This document shows positions 20,630 to 30,989 of a DNA stretch of 64,000 bases, in pieces. Origin of the DNA: Kalaharituber pfeilii (lineage: Eukaryota; Ascomycota; Pezizomycetes; Pezizales; Pezizaceae); the NCBI GenBank assembly GCA_015179045.1, contig WHUZ01000002.1, positions 2,046,001-2,110,000 of the forward strand. Direction: 5' to 3'. A model generated the notes under the pieces. That model had not been told where the DNA came from. It saw only the letters and a program-made list of their open reading frames with translations, and did not search any database. A program made the position numbers and the translations under genes. Within the stretch, counting starts at the first letter, position 1. Each line of letters begins with the position of its first letter.

Positions 20630-21339
20630 AAAGTAGGCTGACGAAGATTAGTGGAGAGGAGGGTAGAATCTGAAGGAGATTGAAATATCATGTGTAGTTT
20701 TCTGTGCTCTATATTTGTATCTTGTGTTTAGATTATCTAGCTTTAGGAGTTTGAGAGGGAACTTAGAAAAAAACTAAACCTCGCACGTGACTATCCACTG
20801 CAGCTGCTTCCTAAATTGGCAATATATATACCTGTATCGGGTATCTCAAATCGCCCTCATGTACGCCCCTACAGTGGTCTGAGTGCCCAGTTCTCATGAA
20901 ATTATACTTCTGAAAAACCATCGTCTAGATACTAACCTCAGTTTTCGCATGCCCTCAACTTACTCTCATGCAATTGTTACCGAGTAACTACCACCGCCTA
21001 GAATTGCAGTTTCAATTGGCCCAATATATTATTTCTTTTTGAGCACACGCGAGTCAAGGTCACACACAATCAGCCCGCTCTAAGCCCGCTCCCAACGATC
21101 TCGTGATGTCCCTAAACAGAGCATCTACAGCATCTCAAACTTTCTCGCCATGCACATACACATTGCCGTTAAACCCCCTCAATATTCTTCTCCACTGTTG
21201 AGTGCCACGGCCCAATTACAAACGACTGGCCATGGCGTAAAGTTAACTGGGATTGAACAGGCACCGACTATCATGGTGCGCATGGAGGAATGCTAGTTGG
21301 TCTGGTTCAATCAAGGCAGTCACACATAACCTCTACCGA
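20630..21339. other. Intergenic region downstream of ADE2
   Basis: No gene or repeat recognised. It leads into the copia relic on the right. Confidence 0.35.
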
Positions 21340-22330
21340 GGCAGATGATCACCAACGCCGTCATCATCACTGTCGCTATCGCCAATACGATGAGAAGAAG
21401 AGGAGGGTAGAGGCATAGGTGTGGACATGGATGTGGATTCAGATATGGATGCAGATGTGGATGCTTTAGGAGCATATAATGTAGAAGTGTTATCCTGACT
21501 TTGCGGAGATTCTAGAAAGATTCCAGGCAATTGTGTAGTGTTCGCGGGTAATTGAGATAGGATTGTAAGACGTTCTATAGGATAGACTGCTCATTCGTTA
21601 GATATAGCCATTGGTGCACTAGCAGGCAGTAGCTATAGGTTAATATCAATGTTGACTATATCAAGATTTGAGACAAATCGAATATATCGACCAAGCGTTT
21701 GGATAGTATATGGATGCGGAACATCTTCTCATTAGGAAGATGTCCTACTAGGTAACTTTCAAGTGCACGTAGTTGCAGTTTACTACCAGGACCACAAGTT
21801 AGATATATACATAGCACTTGGTATAGAAGGGACATAAGTGTCCCATTCAAGGATATTTATTGTGTAGGAACTCATAAGGTGTTTTCCCTTATAATACCAT
21901 ATGAGGCAATCAATTCTTGAGATAGACAGCCCAGTTAAAGGCTTTAGACCATAAGATCTTCGGTAAATCTCTAAGAGTAGGTCAGACTATGTTTGCAATA
22001 GTGAGGTTGTATCTCTCAGCTACACTATTGGATTCTGAGGAGTAAGCAGCCGTAGTTTCATAAATAATACTCTTCTTAGAGAATTAGTATTTTTACTCAT
22101 TATTGACATACTTATCACCTCTATTAGACCTTATTGAATAAGAGTATCTTCCTGTCCTATTATAGATTACTGCGCTGAGAGATTTGAGCTGGTTTTGGAC
22201 TACTGTATTAGAAAGTGTATTTCAGTGTATCTTGAGTAATCATCAATAAAAGTCATGTAGTAGAGGTTGCCACCCAGAGATGTAAATATGTAAATAGTCA
22301 ATGAAGAGAGGATACACTACATAGAGTAGA
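21340..22330 (-). pseudogene. Ty1/copia-type retrotransposon integrase relic
   Basis: On the minus strand, broken frames read as parts of a copia polyprotein in the right order: YYMTFIDDYSRYTEIHF (about 22265-22210, integrase core), IRSNRGDKYVNNE (about 22140-22095), TAAYSSESNSVAERYNLTIA (about 22060-22005, the conserved SPxxNGxAER region), then KLQLRALESYLVGHLPNEKMFRIHI (about 21780-21705, given here as two parts: KLQLRALESYLVG and HLPNEKMFRIHI) and a Ser/Thr/Asp-rich linker at 21530-21333. Stops and frame breaks lie between the segments. Neither reverse transcriptase nor LTRs were found. It is a dead fragment. Confidence 0.82.
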
Positions 22331-22786
22331 AAGAAAAGTTGTAGAGTACTCGAGTAGGCATGAGTGGGTGGCGGTGCGGGCCAGGCAGGCTTGCCTCCAG
22401 TGTAACTAGTGTACTCGTACTGACGAGTCAGGTTCAGTCAGGCCAATGTGTATGCAGTCCAATCCCGCATCACTTCTGGGACTACAACTGCTAGCAAAGA
22501 ACAATGCAACACAATCCATCTCTATAGTATTAGATAGAGAACGCAATCTCGCAAGAGCACCGCAGTGGGGGCGCCACCCTCCCGTCGGAAAGGGTTTCGG
22601 TGGCTGCACCAAACTAGACCATGCGTGGCGGCCGGAAGCTTTGGTGACCGTGCTCTTGGCGTCTCATGGGCCCAGCACCTGCTATGTAATAGGGAGCCAG
22701 TCAACTCAAACAACCCAGCCCTCCACCTTCTTCTGCACCTCATCCGATAGCAACTGCGCAACACAATCCTCAGCACTTTTGCAGCC
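22331..22786. other. Upstream region of RTF2
   Basis: No independent gene is supported; short ORFs here have no family resemblance. It is the presumed promoter and 5' leader of RTF2. Confidence 0.35.
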
Positions 22787-23809
22787 ATGGGAAATGATGG
22801 TGGAAGGTATGTGCTCACCCCAAGTTCATCCCCCACACGCGTCATTACAATGCGTACTAATAAGCAATCTAGCATTCCGACTCGCCGTGAGCTCTTGAAG
22901 TCTGCAGGCCGCTCGAAAACTCACTCAGAACTGCGCGACTCTCAGACGCAGCGCTCACAATATTACTGGACATACTGTGCACTCTCCAAACGACCTTTGG
23001 CGTCACCAATTGTGGCCGACCACCTTGGTCGACTGTATAACAAAGATGCCATCATTGAATGGTTGCTGAAGCGCCTGGAAGCGTTTGGTGACGGAGAGGA
23101 GGTTCTCAAGGGACGAGGTGTTAATGGTCTCAAGGACATCGTGGAGGTGCATTTTCATCAACTGGAATCCACACCGGAAAAAGAACACAATGGAAATGGG
23201 GCCGCAGAGCAAACAGAGGGTAGCGAACGAAAGGAGCGGTGGGTCTGTCCTATAACATGCAAAGAGTTGGGCGGAGGGGTAAGAGCTGTGTATCTTGTTC
23301 CTTGTGGATGTGCTTTTGCCGAGGGCGCAATCAAAGAAACAGCTGCTGCTCGGGGAAGAGAGGGCGAAACAACCGAGTGCTTGCAGTGCGGCAAACCATA
23401 CAATCCTCGAGATGTCATCAATATCAACCCTACTGCCGAAGCAGATATCACACGGCTCCAGACTAGACTTAAGGATCTCTCCACTCTAGGCTTGACTCAT
23501 TCACTCAAGAAAGCTGCTGGCGAGAAATCAAAAAAGCGCAAATTGAAAGAAAAAGAAAATGGAACAACGAATGGTGACAGTAGCAAAAATAATGATAATG
23601 TGTCCTCCAATATAAAGAACTCCGCCACCGCGAGCATAACGAGCAAAGTATTGGCCGATGAGCGTGAGAAGACTAAACTTCGAAAGTTGGAGATGAGTGA
23701 CAGCGTTAAAAGTTTATTCTCTGCACCTGAAGCGAATGACAGTAAGGACAGGTCGAAACGTCGCGGCGGTGACTTTATGACTAGGGGATATACGTTGCCA
23801 AACAGGTAA
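22787..23809 (+). CDS. rtf2: Replication termination factor 2 (Rtf2 family)
   Basis: Nuclear RING-like protein of the Rtf2 family, involved in replication fork pausing/termination and, in some eukaryotes, splicing or proteasome shuttling. Exon 1 is only 20 nt (22787-22806, MGNDGG plus two bases), the intron is 22807-22872 (GTATGT...CTAG), and exon 2 is 22873-23809; total 318 residues. The family start MGNDGG plus IPTRRELLKSAGR across the junction is diagnostic. Two divergent zinc-binding RING halves follow: WTYCALSKRPLASPIVADHL and VCPITCKELGGGVRAVYLVP, with CGCAFAEGAIKE and CLQCGKPYNPRDVININP. The C-terminal third is Lys/Asn-rich and disordered, ending RGGDFMTRGYTLPNR. Intact. Confidence 0.93.
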   Translation: MGNDGGRYVLTPSSSPTRVITMRTNKQSSIPTRRELLKSAGRSKTHSELRDSQTQRSQYYWTYCALSKRPLASPIVADHLGRLYNKDAIIEWLLKRLEAFGDGEEVLKGRGVNGLKDIVEVHFHQLESTPEKEHNGNGAAEQTEGSERKERWVCPITCKELGGGVRAVYLVPCGCAFAEGAIKETAAARGREGETTECLQCGKPYNPRDVININPTAEADITRLQTRLKDLSTLGLTHSLKKAAGEKSKKRKLKEKENGTTNGDSSKNNDNVSSNIKNSATASITSKVLADEREKTKLRKLEMSDSVKSLFSAPEANDSKDRSKRRGGDFMTRGYTLPNR

Positions 23810-25038
23810 TACCTGTAGGGTCTGTACATTACTTCTTTTGATACCTTGGTGTGGTCCTACTCGATATCGCACCTGAAATTTCATACCAAGTTGGATCTCC
23901 TGTGAGCGCAGGGCGCCACAGAGTAGTCTCCAACAGACTTACAAGGGAAACCGGCCACTTGGCCTGTTACGAATTAATGTCTATCTAGATATTGAACGTA
24001 TTTTGAAACACGGTTCTATATGTACTTGTACTTATGTATACTACCTAGCGAAACATAATGTTGATACCCAGTATCTCAGCAAGTTGATAACTCCTGTGAC
24101 CCCCAGCTACATGCCAAGTGCCCTTGAGTTGGTGCAATAATTAAAAAATCTTCACGGTAATTTGCATCGAAACTTAGTGACCGGAGATTCATCAGAAATT
24201 GGTTGGTAATCGGAAATCGACCAATTGCAACGCGAACCTGAAGACACAAAAAAAAAAAAAAAGAGAGAGAGAGAGAGAGAGAAAGTAATAAAATCCAACC
24301 TAATAGCCATGACTGTGTGAAAGTAAGTCTATAAACGATTAAAAGAAATTCAAATAAGCATTTGTTGCAATGCGGGTATAGTTTCAAGTCGGATATTGTG
24401 GGTAACAATTTCTCCTTGTCCCTGTTTTGAACCTACGAAGTAGTACTCTTTAAAGCAGAAGGAAAAGCGAATACAATGCACGCAAATACGGATATTTGGC
24501 GCAGAAATTGAGAGGAAAGAATGGCAGCGGAAAAGAGGATAATATTACTTGGTCGGCTTTGTGAGTGCACGATCTAGCTCTGTTCTTCTCCATGTCATTA
24601 GGTTTATTGTTGCTATCTCCAGAAGCGAACCGCGAGTACTTGTAGAATAGGAATGGTATCACAAAGCAAGCAGTTCGATAAATGCCAAGAGTGATGATGC
24701 CCCGTGATATCCAAGACGTTTATACCTAGTCTCTGTCAGTTCAGTCACAACAATTGCTACTTCATCAGGGTCATGAACGTTACTCATATCTGGCTGGTGA
24801 ACAGTACTCTGCAGCCACCCTTAGTTGCCAGCGCGGATGCAGCCTGCGAGCATAGCTGGGGGGCCCTTCCAGTGACTAAATATACGGCATAGCTGCAGCC
24901 TCCACCTACGTATCAATGGCTTACCTACGGGTATTCCCCTCGAACCTCCCTCCAGCTTAGAAGACTAAGTATTGGGCTTATGCAGAATCCTTCCCGTGGC
25001 CATCAACACCTCCCAATCCCGCCCCTCGCATCGTCACC
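23810..25038. other. Intergenic region with poly-A/GA microsatellite
   Basis: No gene is recognised. An A15 run followed by about ten GA repeats occupies about 24248-24284. The short ORFs in this stretch look random. Confidence 0.45.
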
Positions 25039-26371
25039 ATGACAAAGATTGTGGATGTCCACACACATGTATATCCCCCGTCCTACATGGACATTCTCCG
25101 CTCTCGGACCACGGTCCCCTACGTACGTACCTTTCCCCCAGACCCTTCCTCTCGCCTCATCATCCTTCCTGGGGAGGATGATTCAGGCGCCTCTAGCACG
25201 GTCCGAGGCCGACCAATCGGGCCAGAATACTTTAATATCTCTAAGAAGATTGCTTTTATGGATGACCATGGGATTGATATATCTGTTATCTCCCTAGCCA
25301 ATCCGTGGCTTGACTTCCTTCCTCCGGACTCAGCCCTTCCCACTGCGCAGAGCGTCAATGATGAAATGGATCGGCTTTGTGGGACGTTTCCAGGCAGACT
25401 CTATGCCTTCGGGACCCTCCCTCTCAGCGGAAGTGTTGATGACATAGTGCAGGAAGTGAAGCGGTTATCAGGATTAACATGGATGAGGGGAGTGATTATG
25501 GGGACCTCAGGGCTGGGAAAGGGGCTAGATGATCCGAGGCTGGACCTGGTATGGAAGGCTTTGCAGGAAACGAAACAGACGGTGTTCTTGCATCCACACT
25601 ATGGGCTGCCGAAGGAGGTGTTTGGGGGAGGAATGCAGAGTATGGACATGTCTTGCCCTTAGCAATGGGATTTGTGAGCATCCCTATTACTATTCAAAAC
25701 TGTAGCAAGGAGGAAGCTTTCAATAATGTCACAGCGCACCTAAAGGGAATTCAGAATGCCCACTAACAAGCAAGCACACCTCTACAGCCCATGGAAACCA
25801 CAATAGCGGTCTCCCGAATGATCCTTTCCGGCGTCTGGGACCGCTGGACCGAACTTACTGTGCTCCTAGCCCACAGCGGCGGCACCCTGCCTTTCCTAGC
25901 TGGAAGACTTGAAAGCTGCATTCTCCATGATGGACACATGATGAAGAGCCTTGATGTGGAGAAGAGGAGGATGGTATGGGATATTCTGAAGAAAAATATT
26001 TTACTGGATGCGGTTGCGTATGGGGAGGCAGGACTTAAGGCTGCAGTGGAAGTGGCCAGGAGGGATAGAATTTTATTTGGTGCGTTTACAACCTGTTAGC
26101 GATTTGGATATATTACCCAGGGCTTCTCTGGAATGTGTAAAGTCTACAGCTAACGTAAGTGTCGAAATCATGGATTACAGGCACCGATCATCCCTTCTTT
26201 CCCCCGCTCACGAAAGAGGACGAAGTAGAACAAGAGAAATGGCTAAGTGTCACAGCAAACTATAAAGCAATTAGGGCTGCGTTCGATAAAGAGGGTGTAG
26301 AGGCGGTGTTGGGTGGAAATGCGGTGAGGTTGCTACGATTACACAGTGAAGAGACCACGTCTGCGTTGTAA
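25039..26371 (+). CDS. ACMSD-family amidohydrolase / decarboxylase (apparent frameshift at 25624-25628)
   Basis: Metal-dependent amidohydrolase-2 family enzyme, the group with aminocarboxymuconate-semialdehyde decarboxylase and fungal uracil-5-carboxylate decarboxylase; the exact substrate is not determined. Exons: 25039-25673, 25788-26079 and 26181-26371; introns 25674-25787 (GTGAGC) and 26080-26180 (GTGCGT). Metal ligands are visible: VDVHTHVYP (His8, His10), FLHPHYG (His185/187), LLAHSGGTLPF and TDHPFFPPL (Asp in the last exon). In exon 1 the frame breaks at TTTGGGGGAGG: up to there the protein reads to EVFGG, and the conserved NAEYGHVLPLAMGF continues one frame over. One extra G in the G5 run restores it. 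Splice sites and downstream coding are intact, so a sequence error is as likely as a pseudogene. Confidence 0.85.
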
Positions 26372-28062
26372 TGGGACAAGTTTCATGGGGATTGTGGTTG
26401 GACCGGGTAGGAAGCGGCAAGTTAGGTGCATTGAATCAGTGGAGTCACAAGCAATAAGAAAGGAAGGGAAGGGAAGGGGATTGGATTAAGGAGCGCGAGA
26501 GGGGAGCTCAAGGGCGAAAAGAGGGACCAAGCAAACAATTGCAAGGAGGAGTATGATATTCTTGATGGTTCAAGTGGTGAGAGTATCAACATGTAGACTA
26601 CTGGCGGGATATACAGACTCCCTTAGACTCACAAGTTTCATAAATCGCGAGTCCATAGCGGATATGTGTATATCTTCCATTCATAATCATAGCCCCAGGG
26701 CTACTTTTTATTGGAAAATACTGGGCCCTGAGAAAGCAGATAACCTTCTATAGATACTCTGAGTTTATCGGTAAGACGGTCCACAGGATTGCAGCCGGAA
26801 ATTGAAGTTGACTTGCACGACACGCAGAGAGAGATTTGTTCTCGTGCCCAGGTACAGGATGTACTGGTACAAAAAGCTGGACTGTTTAGCTTTGAGCTAC
26901 TAGTCTCCTGTGCATTATTGATGTACTCTTCTCTACATACACAACAGGAACTGAAACCGAGCCTCGTTCCCACACAGCACCTCGTGCGTTAGAGTTCATG
27001 GGCACAGTCAGCCGACCATTTTATTGACCCGGTCCGCCTGGAATCTTGGACCCACAAGTTGCTTGCTGGTTCAAGAAGGAAAACACCTCCTGCGTTTAAA
27101 TTCATCGTCAAACTCGGTCAGGCTTCCACCAACGGCCATGTTATAGACCTTGGTCCGTCTGGAGGGAAGTTGCATGTCTTTCAGAGGGGAGCAGCGCCTA
27201 TAAAATTGCACTTCAGCGCGACTTGAGCAAGCGTCCAACGTGAAGAGCCAGAACCTGGCTCAGAACAGTGCGAAGGCGAACCACTGAGGCATATGAAGAA
27301 AATGAAAAAAAAAAAAAAAAAAGGCCCTATCAGCTGCTGCTGGCGAAGCCGCTGTTGAGGCGAAAAGGTAAGGAAGTGTCGGGGAAAATTCATATGCATT
27401 AGGTCAGCTCGAGCTCATCTGGAGGCCTGGCTAGTATGCATATTATGCGGTTTACACAGTTGTTTGTATGTGCCGCAGTCGAGTACAAGTAGATTAGATT
27501 TGCCTACAGTTTATTTTGGCCAGAGGAAATGTTTATCTTACTTCATACATGTGTACTGGTGAGGTTGTTATTTGTGTTACGCTATGCAGTGTTTACATTG
27601 TACTCTAGTACTTTCGCCTGTACTTAGATGTCTCGTGCCGACGATCCACTTAGATACTTATCCCATCAAGTGGGTCGATCGATGTTGATTTGGGGTGTTG
27701 ACGTGTGTTGTGTTGCGTTAGTTCCAGTTGGAAGAGCTCCCTGGTGGCTGCAATGGGTAGCTACTTAGTGTGTTTGATAGAGGCTTATCTCCAGCTATCA
27801 CGAGGTGATGTTCTGCCCCACAAACACACATATATACCTACCTGTTTCTTAGAAAGCCAGCCCCATCAGTACAAACACTAGGTGCGAGAAATCTTGCTCT
27901 CCGAACTCCGAACCCCCCACCATTATCCCTATAGCCAACTCTAGCTGAATCCTGCCCAGTCCTGAAGCTAACTTCTTCCTCCTCCTCTAGATCTTTGTCC
28001 TCGTGCTAGTCATCGACCAGCCTAAGCATAGCCAATATATAGGCAATACAGCTCACAACGCC
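26372..28062. other. Intergenic region with a poly-A-tailed, SINE-like segment
   Basis: No gene is recognised. A diverged direct repeat of about 35 bp (27014-27048 and 27133-27165; both contain GGTCCGYCTGGA) is followed by an 18-base A-run at 27305-27322, which looks like a retroposed sequence on the plus strand, but no target duplication was found. The final 200 bp before 28063 are C/T-rich, as in a fungal core promoter. Confidence 0.4.
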
Positions 28063-28774
28063 ATGTCCGACACCTCTCCCTCCGTCCCCCCTCACCTCCT
28101 CCCCCGCCTCGTCTCTGCCGCCTCCGCCGCAAAGGCCACCGCGTACGCACCCTACTCCAATTTCCGCGTCGGGGCCGCCATGCTGTGCACCACTCCTGAT
28201 ACCGCCGCCGACTCCGACCCACCCATTGTTACGGGCGCCAACGTCGAGAACGCAGCTTACCCCGTCGGAATGTGTGCGGAGCGGGTGCTGATCGGGAAGG
28301 TAGTAACGGAGGGCTATTGGACAAGGCCGGGGGAGGAAGGTGGGGAGGGCAGGAGGGGCAGCTCGAGCATCAGGGCGCTGGCAGTAGCGACGGACACAGT
28401 GCCGGGGGCGCGCCGTGCGGGATGTGCAGGCAGGCGTGAGTAGTAGCATTGATTTTCTTTTTTTTTTTTCCCCAGCTGGGGCTACAGTGGGAGAGGATGG
28501 AGGGGGATGCATATTGACAGCTAACAAACATTTACTCGGTGACGGATCAGATTGAGAGAGTTTTGCAACTTGAAGATGCCGGTGTATTTGGTTGACGGCA
28601 AAGGAGATTACACGGTGAAGACGTTGGAAGAGGTAAGAGCTTCCATTCGCAGGGCGGGGGAGGGCACAGTTGAGCTGAGCTAACTGGAAAATTTGGGGGT
28701 TGGGGGTGAATATTTAGTTACTACCACTGTCATTCGGACCGGAGAACCTGAAGTTGGAGAGGAGGAGCGGGTAG
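28063..28774 (+). CDS. CDD1: Cytidine deaminase (apparent frameshift near 28404-28410)
   Basis: Zinc hydrolase that deaminates cytidine/deoxycytidine for pyrimidine salvage. Exons: 28063-28435, 28551-28632 and 28718-28774; introns 28436-28550 and 28633-28717. N-terminal AKATAYAPYSNFRVGAAMLC and GANVENAAYPVGMCAERVL carry the Cys-Ala-Glu zinc/proton-shuttle motif (Cys71, Glu73). The second zinc motif PCGMCRQ is encoded at 28413-28433, but in a different frame from the upstream VATDTVPG. One additional G in the GGGGG at 28404-28408 would join them. After intron 1 REFCNLKMPVYLVDGKGDY is conserved, and the end is LLPLSFGPENLKLERRSG. The expected length is about 170 residues. The ATG at 28063 was chosen as the start; an upstream in-frame ATG at 28003 adds an unconserved leader. 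Confidence 0.88.
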
Positions 28775-29298
28775 GCGGTTCCGGGCTATGAAAGTTATGT
28801 GATATGATGATGGTAGGTTATGTGATTGACATGCAGAGTAAGGGGCAACTCTTTCTGGACTCATCTTTGATCTCCGTAATTCATTTAATGTCTTTTCTGA
28901 TTGCCATTAAAGTCTTGCACAGTTTAGGTATGTAGTAGTAGTAGTTAATTTCATAAACTCATGAGAGTGGACATTTTTGTTTATATATCTCATCAATCAT
29001 CAAATGCAAGTGATACGCTGAAAGAAGACTATTCTAAAACAGGTAACATAAGTAAAGAATACAAAATACCTGAGTAATACAAGTAGTTAGTAGTATATAT
29101 TGACCCTGAGCCTGTAAATTTGAATTGAAGACCAATGAGAACGCCGTACCATGGAAATCAAGACCCTCTCATTTACACTCCTCCTCTCCCCTCGAAATAT
29201 CAATAGTAAATGATGATATCGAACATTAAGTACATACCGGCCATCGCTCAGACTTCATGTTCTTCTGTCAGAGGGGGGGAAAAAGAGAAAAAACACAC
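28775..29298. other. Convergent intergenic region between CDD1 and the ENV9-like gene
   Basis: The two genes converge here. AT-rich 3' flanks; no gene, repeat or RNA recognised. Confidence 0.4.
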
Positions 29299-30700
29299 TT
29301 ATGCCTTCCTGGTCCTCGCCGCTTTCTTTCCCGCCTCTACCCCACTCGTGCTTGCGCTTGCACTAGCATTCCCGCTTGCAGTCCCTTTGTCCTCCACTTT
29401 CTCAACTACCTCCTCAATCCTTCCACTCTTCTGTCCCTCCTCTGTCTCAGCCTCTTTATCCTTCTGCGACTTCTTCATCCCCTCCTCCCTCATCTGTTTT
29501 CTCTTCCTCTCGATCGCCGCTCTCCGCTCAAACTCCTCTACCATCTTCTCACTCACCTCCCACAGCCTTTTTGCAAAGCTCTTTTCCCCCTCTCCCTCTC
29601 GCTCTTTCCCCTTGTCCTCCTTCTTTGCACCCGCCTCCTCCTCAGGCTCCTTATCATCTACGCTCCCAATCTCCTTTCGTCTTGGCACTACAAAACTACA
29701 CTCTTTCAGGAATTTCCCTCCCTTACCCTCGCCACACTCCTTGCACATTGCACCCATCAGGACCGTCTCCGCGGCCTCCTGTGCCGACTTGAGTACCAGC
29801 CACCACAGAGGCCACGTGAGTAGATACACAATCAGCCCCCACACGGATCCACATGATAAGAACCTCCGCATCCCTGGCGTGCGCGCAAAGCCAGGGTCAA
29901 CAAAGTACGTCCGTGCATTGATAGATGCCTTATCCAGGCGCTGGTAGGAATCAAGACGCCGCTGGAACTCGACGAGGAAGGACATGAGGCAGAGTTTCGC
30001 TGCGGCTTGGGCGCGCCAGGGGCTGCTCGAGGGGTACCCACGGAGAAGGTACTGTGGGTCGCTGAGGTGCGAGGACATGTCTGAGGGGCGAGGATGTGTG
30101 TTCCGCAAGTGGCAGCGAGGATTCGTACATCGCGGTCGGGTGGTTGGGCGCGGATTGCGGGAGCGAAAAGGGTGAGGAGGTGGTAGGTCGAGAGGTAATT
30201 TATGGCCCAGACGGACTCAATGCCGTCTTTAGTCGTGGTACGGGGGGCGAAGGGGGTGGAAGTAGGCCGTGGAGGAGTAGGATCATGTCGAGGCGTCGAG
30301 GGGGAGCGTTGTCGAGCCATTTAGTCGCAAAGAGGCGAATGGAGTGCAGGGACGAGAGGTCGCATTGCTCGGCGTAGATGAGTGGGTTGCCGGTGCTCTC
30401 GCGGAGGTCGTTAATGAAGTCGACAATGTAGGGATCGGACGTGTGCGGGACGAGGAGGACTAGTTGGGCGCCCTTGGAGGCAAGGGCGTGAGCGACGACA
30501 TGGCCGATGCCGGAGGTGCCTCCTGTCAGAATGATCACTTTGGAGTGCAGGATGCGCTCGTGGGTGTTGCTGGCGCCGCGGAAGTACCGCTTGAGGGCGT
30601 ACAGGGCGAGCACATAGGGGGCGTAACTGGCAACGGTGGTGACGTGGGGAACGGAGGAGAGGCCATTGTAGAAGATCTCGGAGAGCAGGGGGATGGGCAT
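29299..30700 (-). CDS. ENV9: Short-chain dehydrogenase, Env9-like, with two apparent frameshifts
   Basis: NAD(P)-dependent SDR resembling yeast Env9, a lipid-droplet/membrane oxidoreductase affecting vacuole morphology. An N-terminal hydrophobic segment (SYAPYVLALYALKRYF) precedes the cofactor motif TGGTSGIG (59-66). The reading shifts at G5 (30251-30255 on plus) between HGLLPPP and APRTTTKDGIESVWAINYLS, and again at G4 (30085-30088) between RDVRILAATCGTHILAP and SDPQYLLRGYPSSSP; one extra base in each run restores a continuous protein. Next come AKLCLMSFLVEFQRRL and YFVDPGFARTPGMRRFLSCG, a transmembrane stretch WGLIVYLLTWPLWWLVLK, and a long Lys/Glu-rich tail. The catalytic Tyr of YxxxK appears to be Gln (AQAAAK), which needs checking. 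It diverges from TRP4. Confidence 0.85.
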
Positions 30701-30989
30701 TGTGGGGTGCGGGGGGGCGCGGGGGGTGCGGGGGTGCCCGTGACTGTGTGCCCTGCGGTGGGTGGAGGATGCAGCCCGAGAGGTTCTGAGCCTGCGCCGC
30801 CCTCCAGGACTGCGGCACGTGACGCGCCGCGATCGGCCCGCTTACGTCAGCGCCGCCCGCACGTGAGCGTGAGCAACCCGGCTCGGCATACATCACCGGA
30901 GGGGCCTGCGTCCATCTCCATCGCACTGACTGTCCGCGAACACGCACACAAGACCTGGACACCCGCCCCTTGCCCTAAGCACTTAAGCC
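30701..30989. promoter_or_regulatory. Bidirectional promoter between ENV9-like gene and TRP4
   Basis: A 289-bp GC-rich region between two divergent starts. It contains two palindromic CACGTG sites (30816-30821 and 30860-30865), which are bHLH (Cbf1/Pho4-type) recognition cores, and TTACGTCA (30842-30849), an ATF/CREB-type bZIP half-palindrome. No TATA box is obvious. The sites are seen; factor binding is inferred. Confidence 0.5.

Noticed and set aside
28006..28527. 173-codon minus-strand ORF
   Set aside because: Antisense shadow of cytidine deaminase exon 1 and its intron.
29210..29947. 245-codon plus-strand ORF
   Set aside because: Antisense to the Lys/Glu-rich tail of the Env9-like gene; Ser/Leu/Pro-rich and unconserved.
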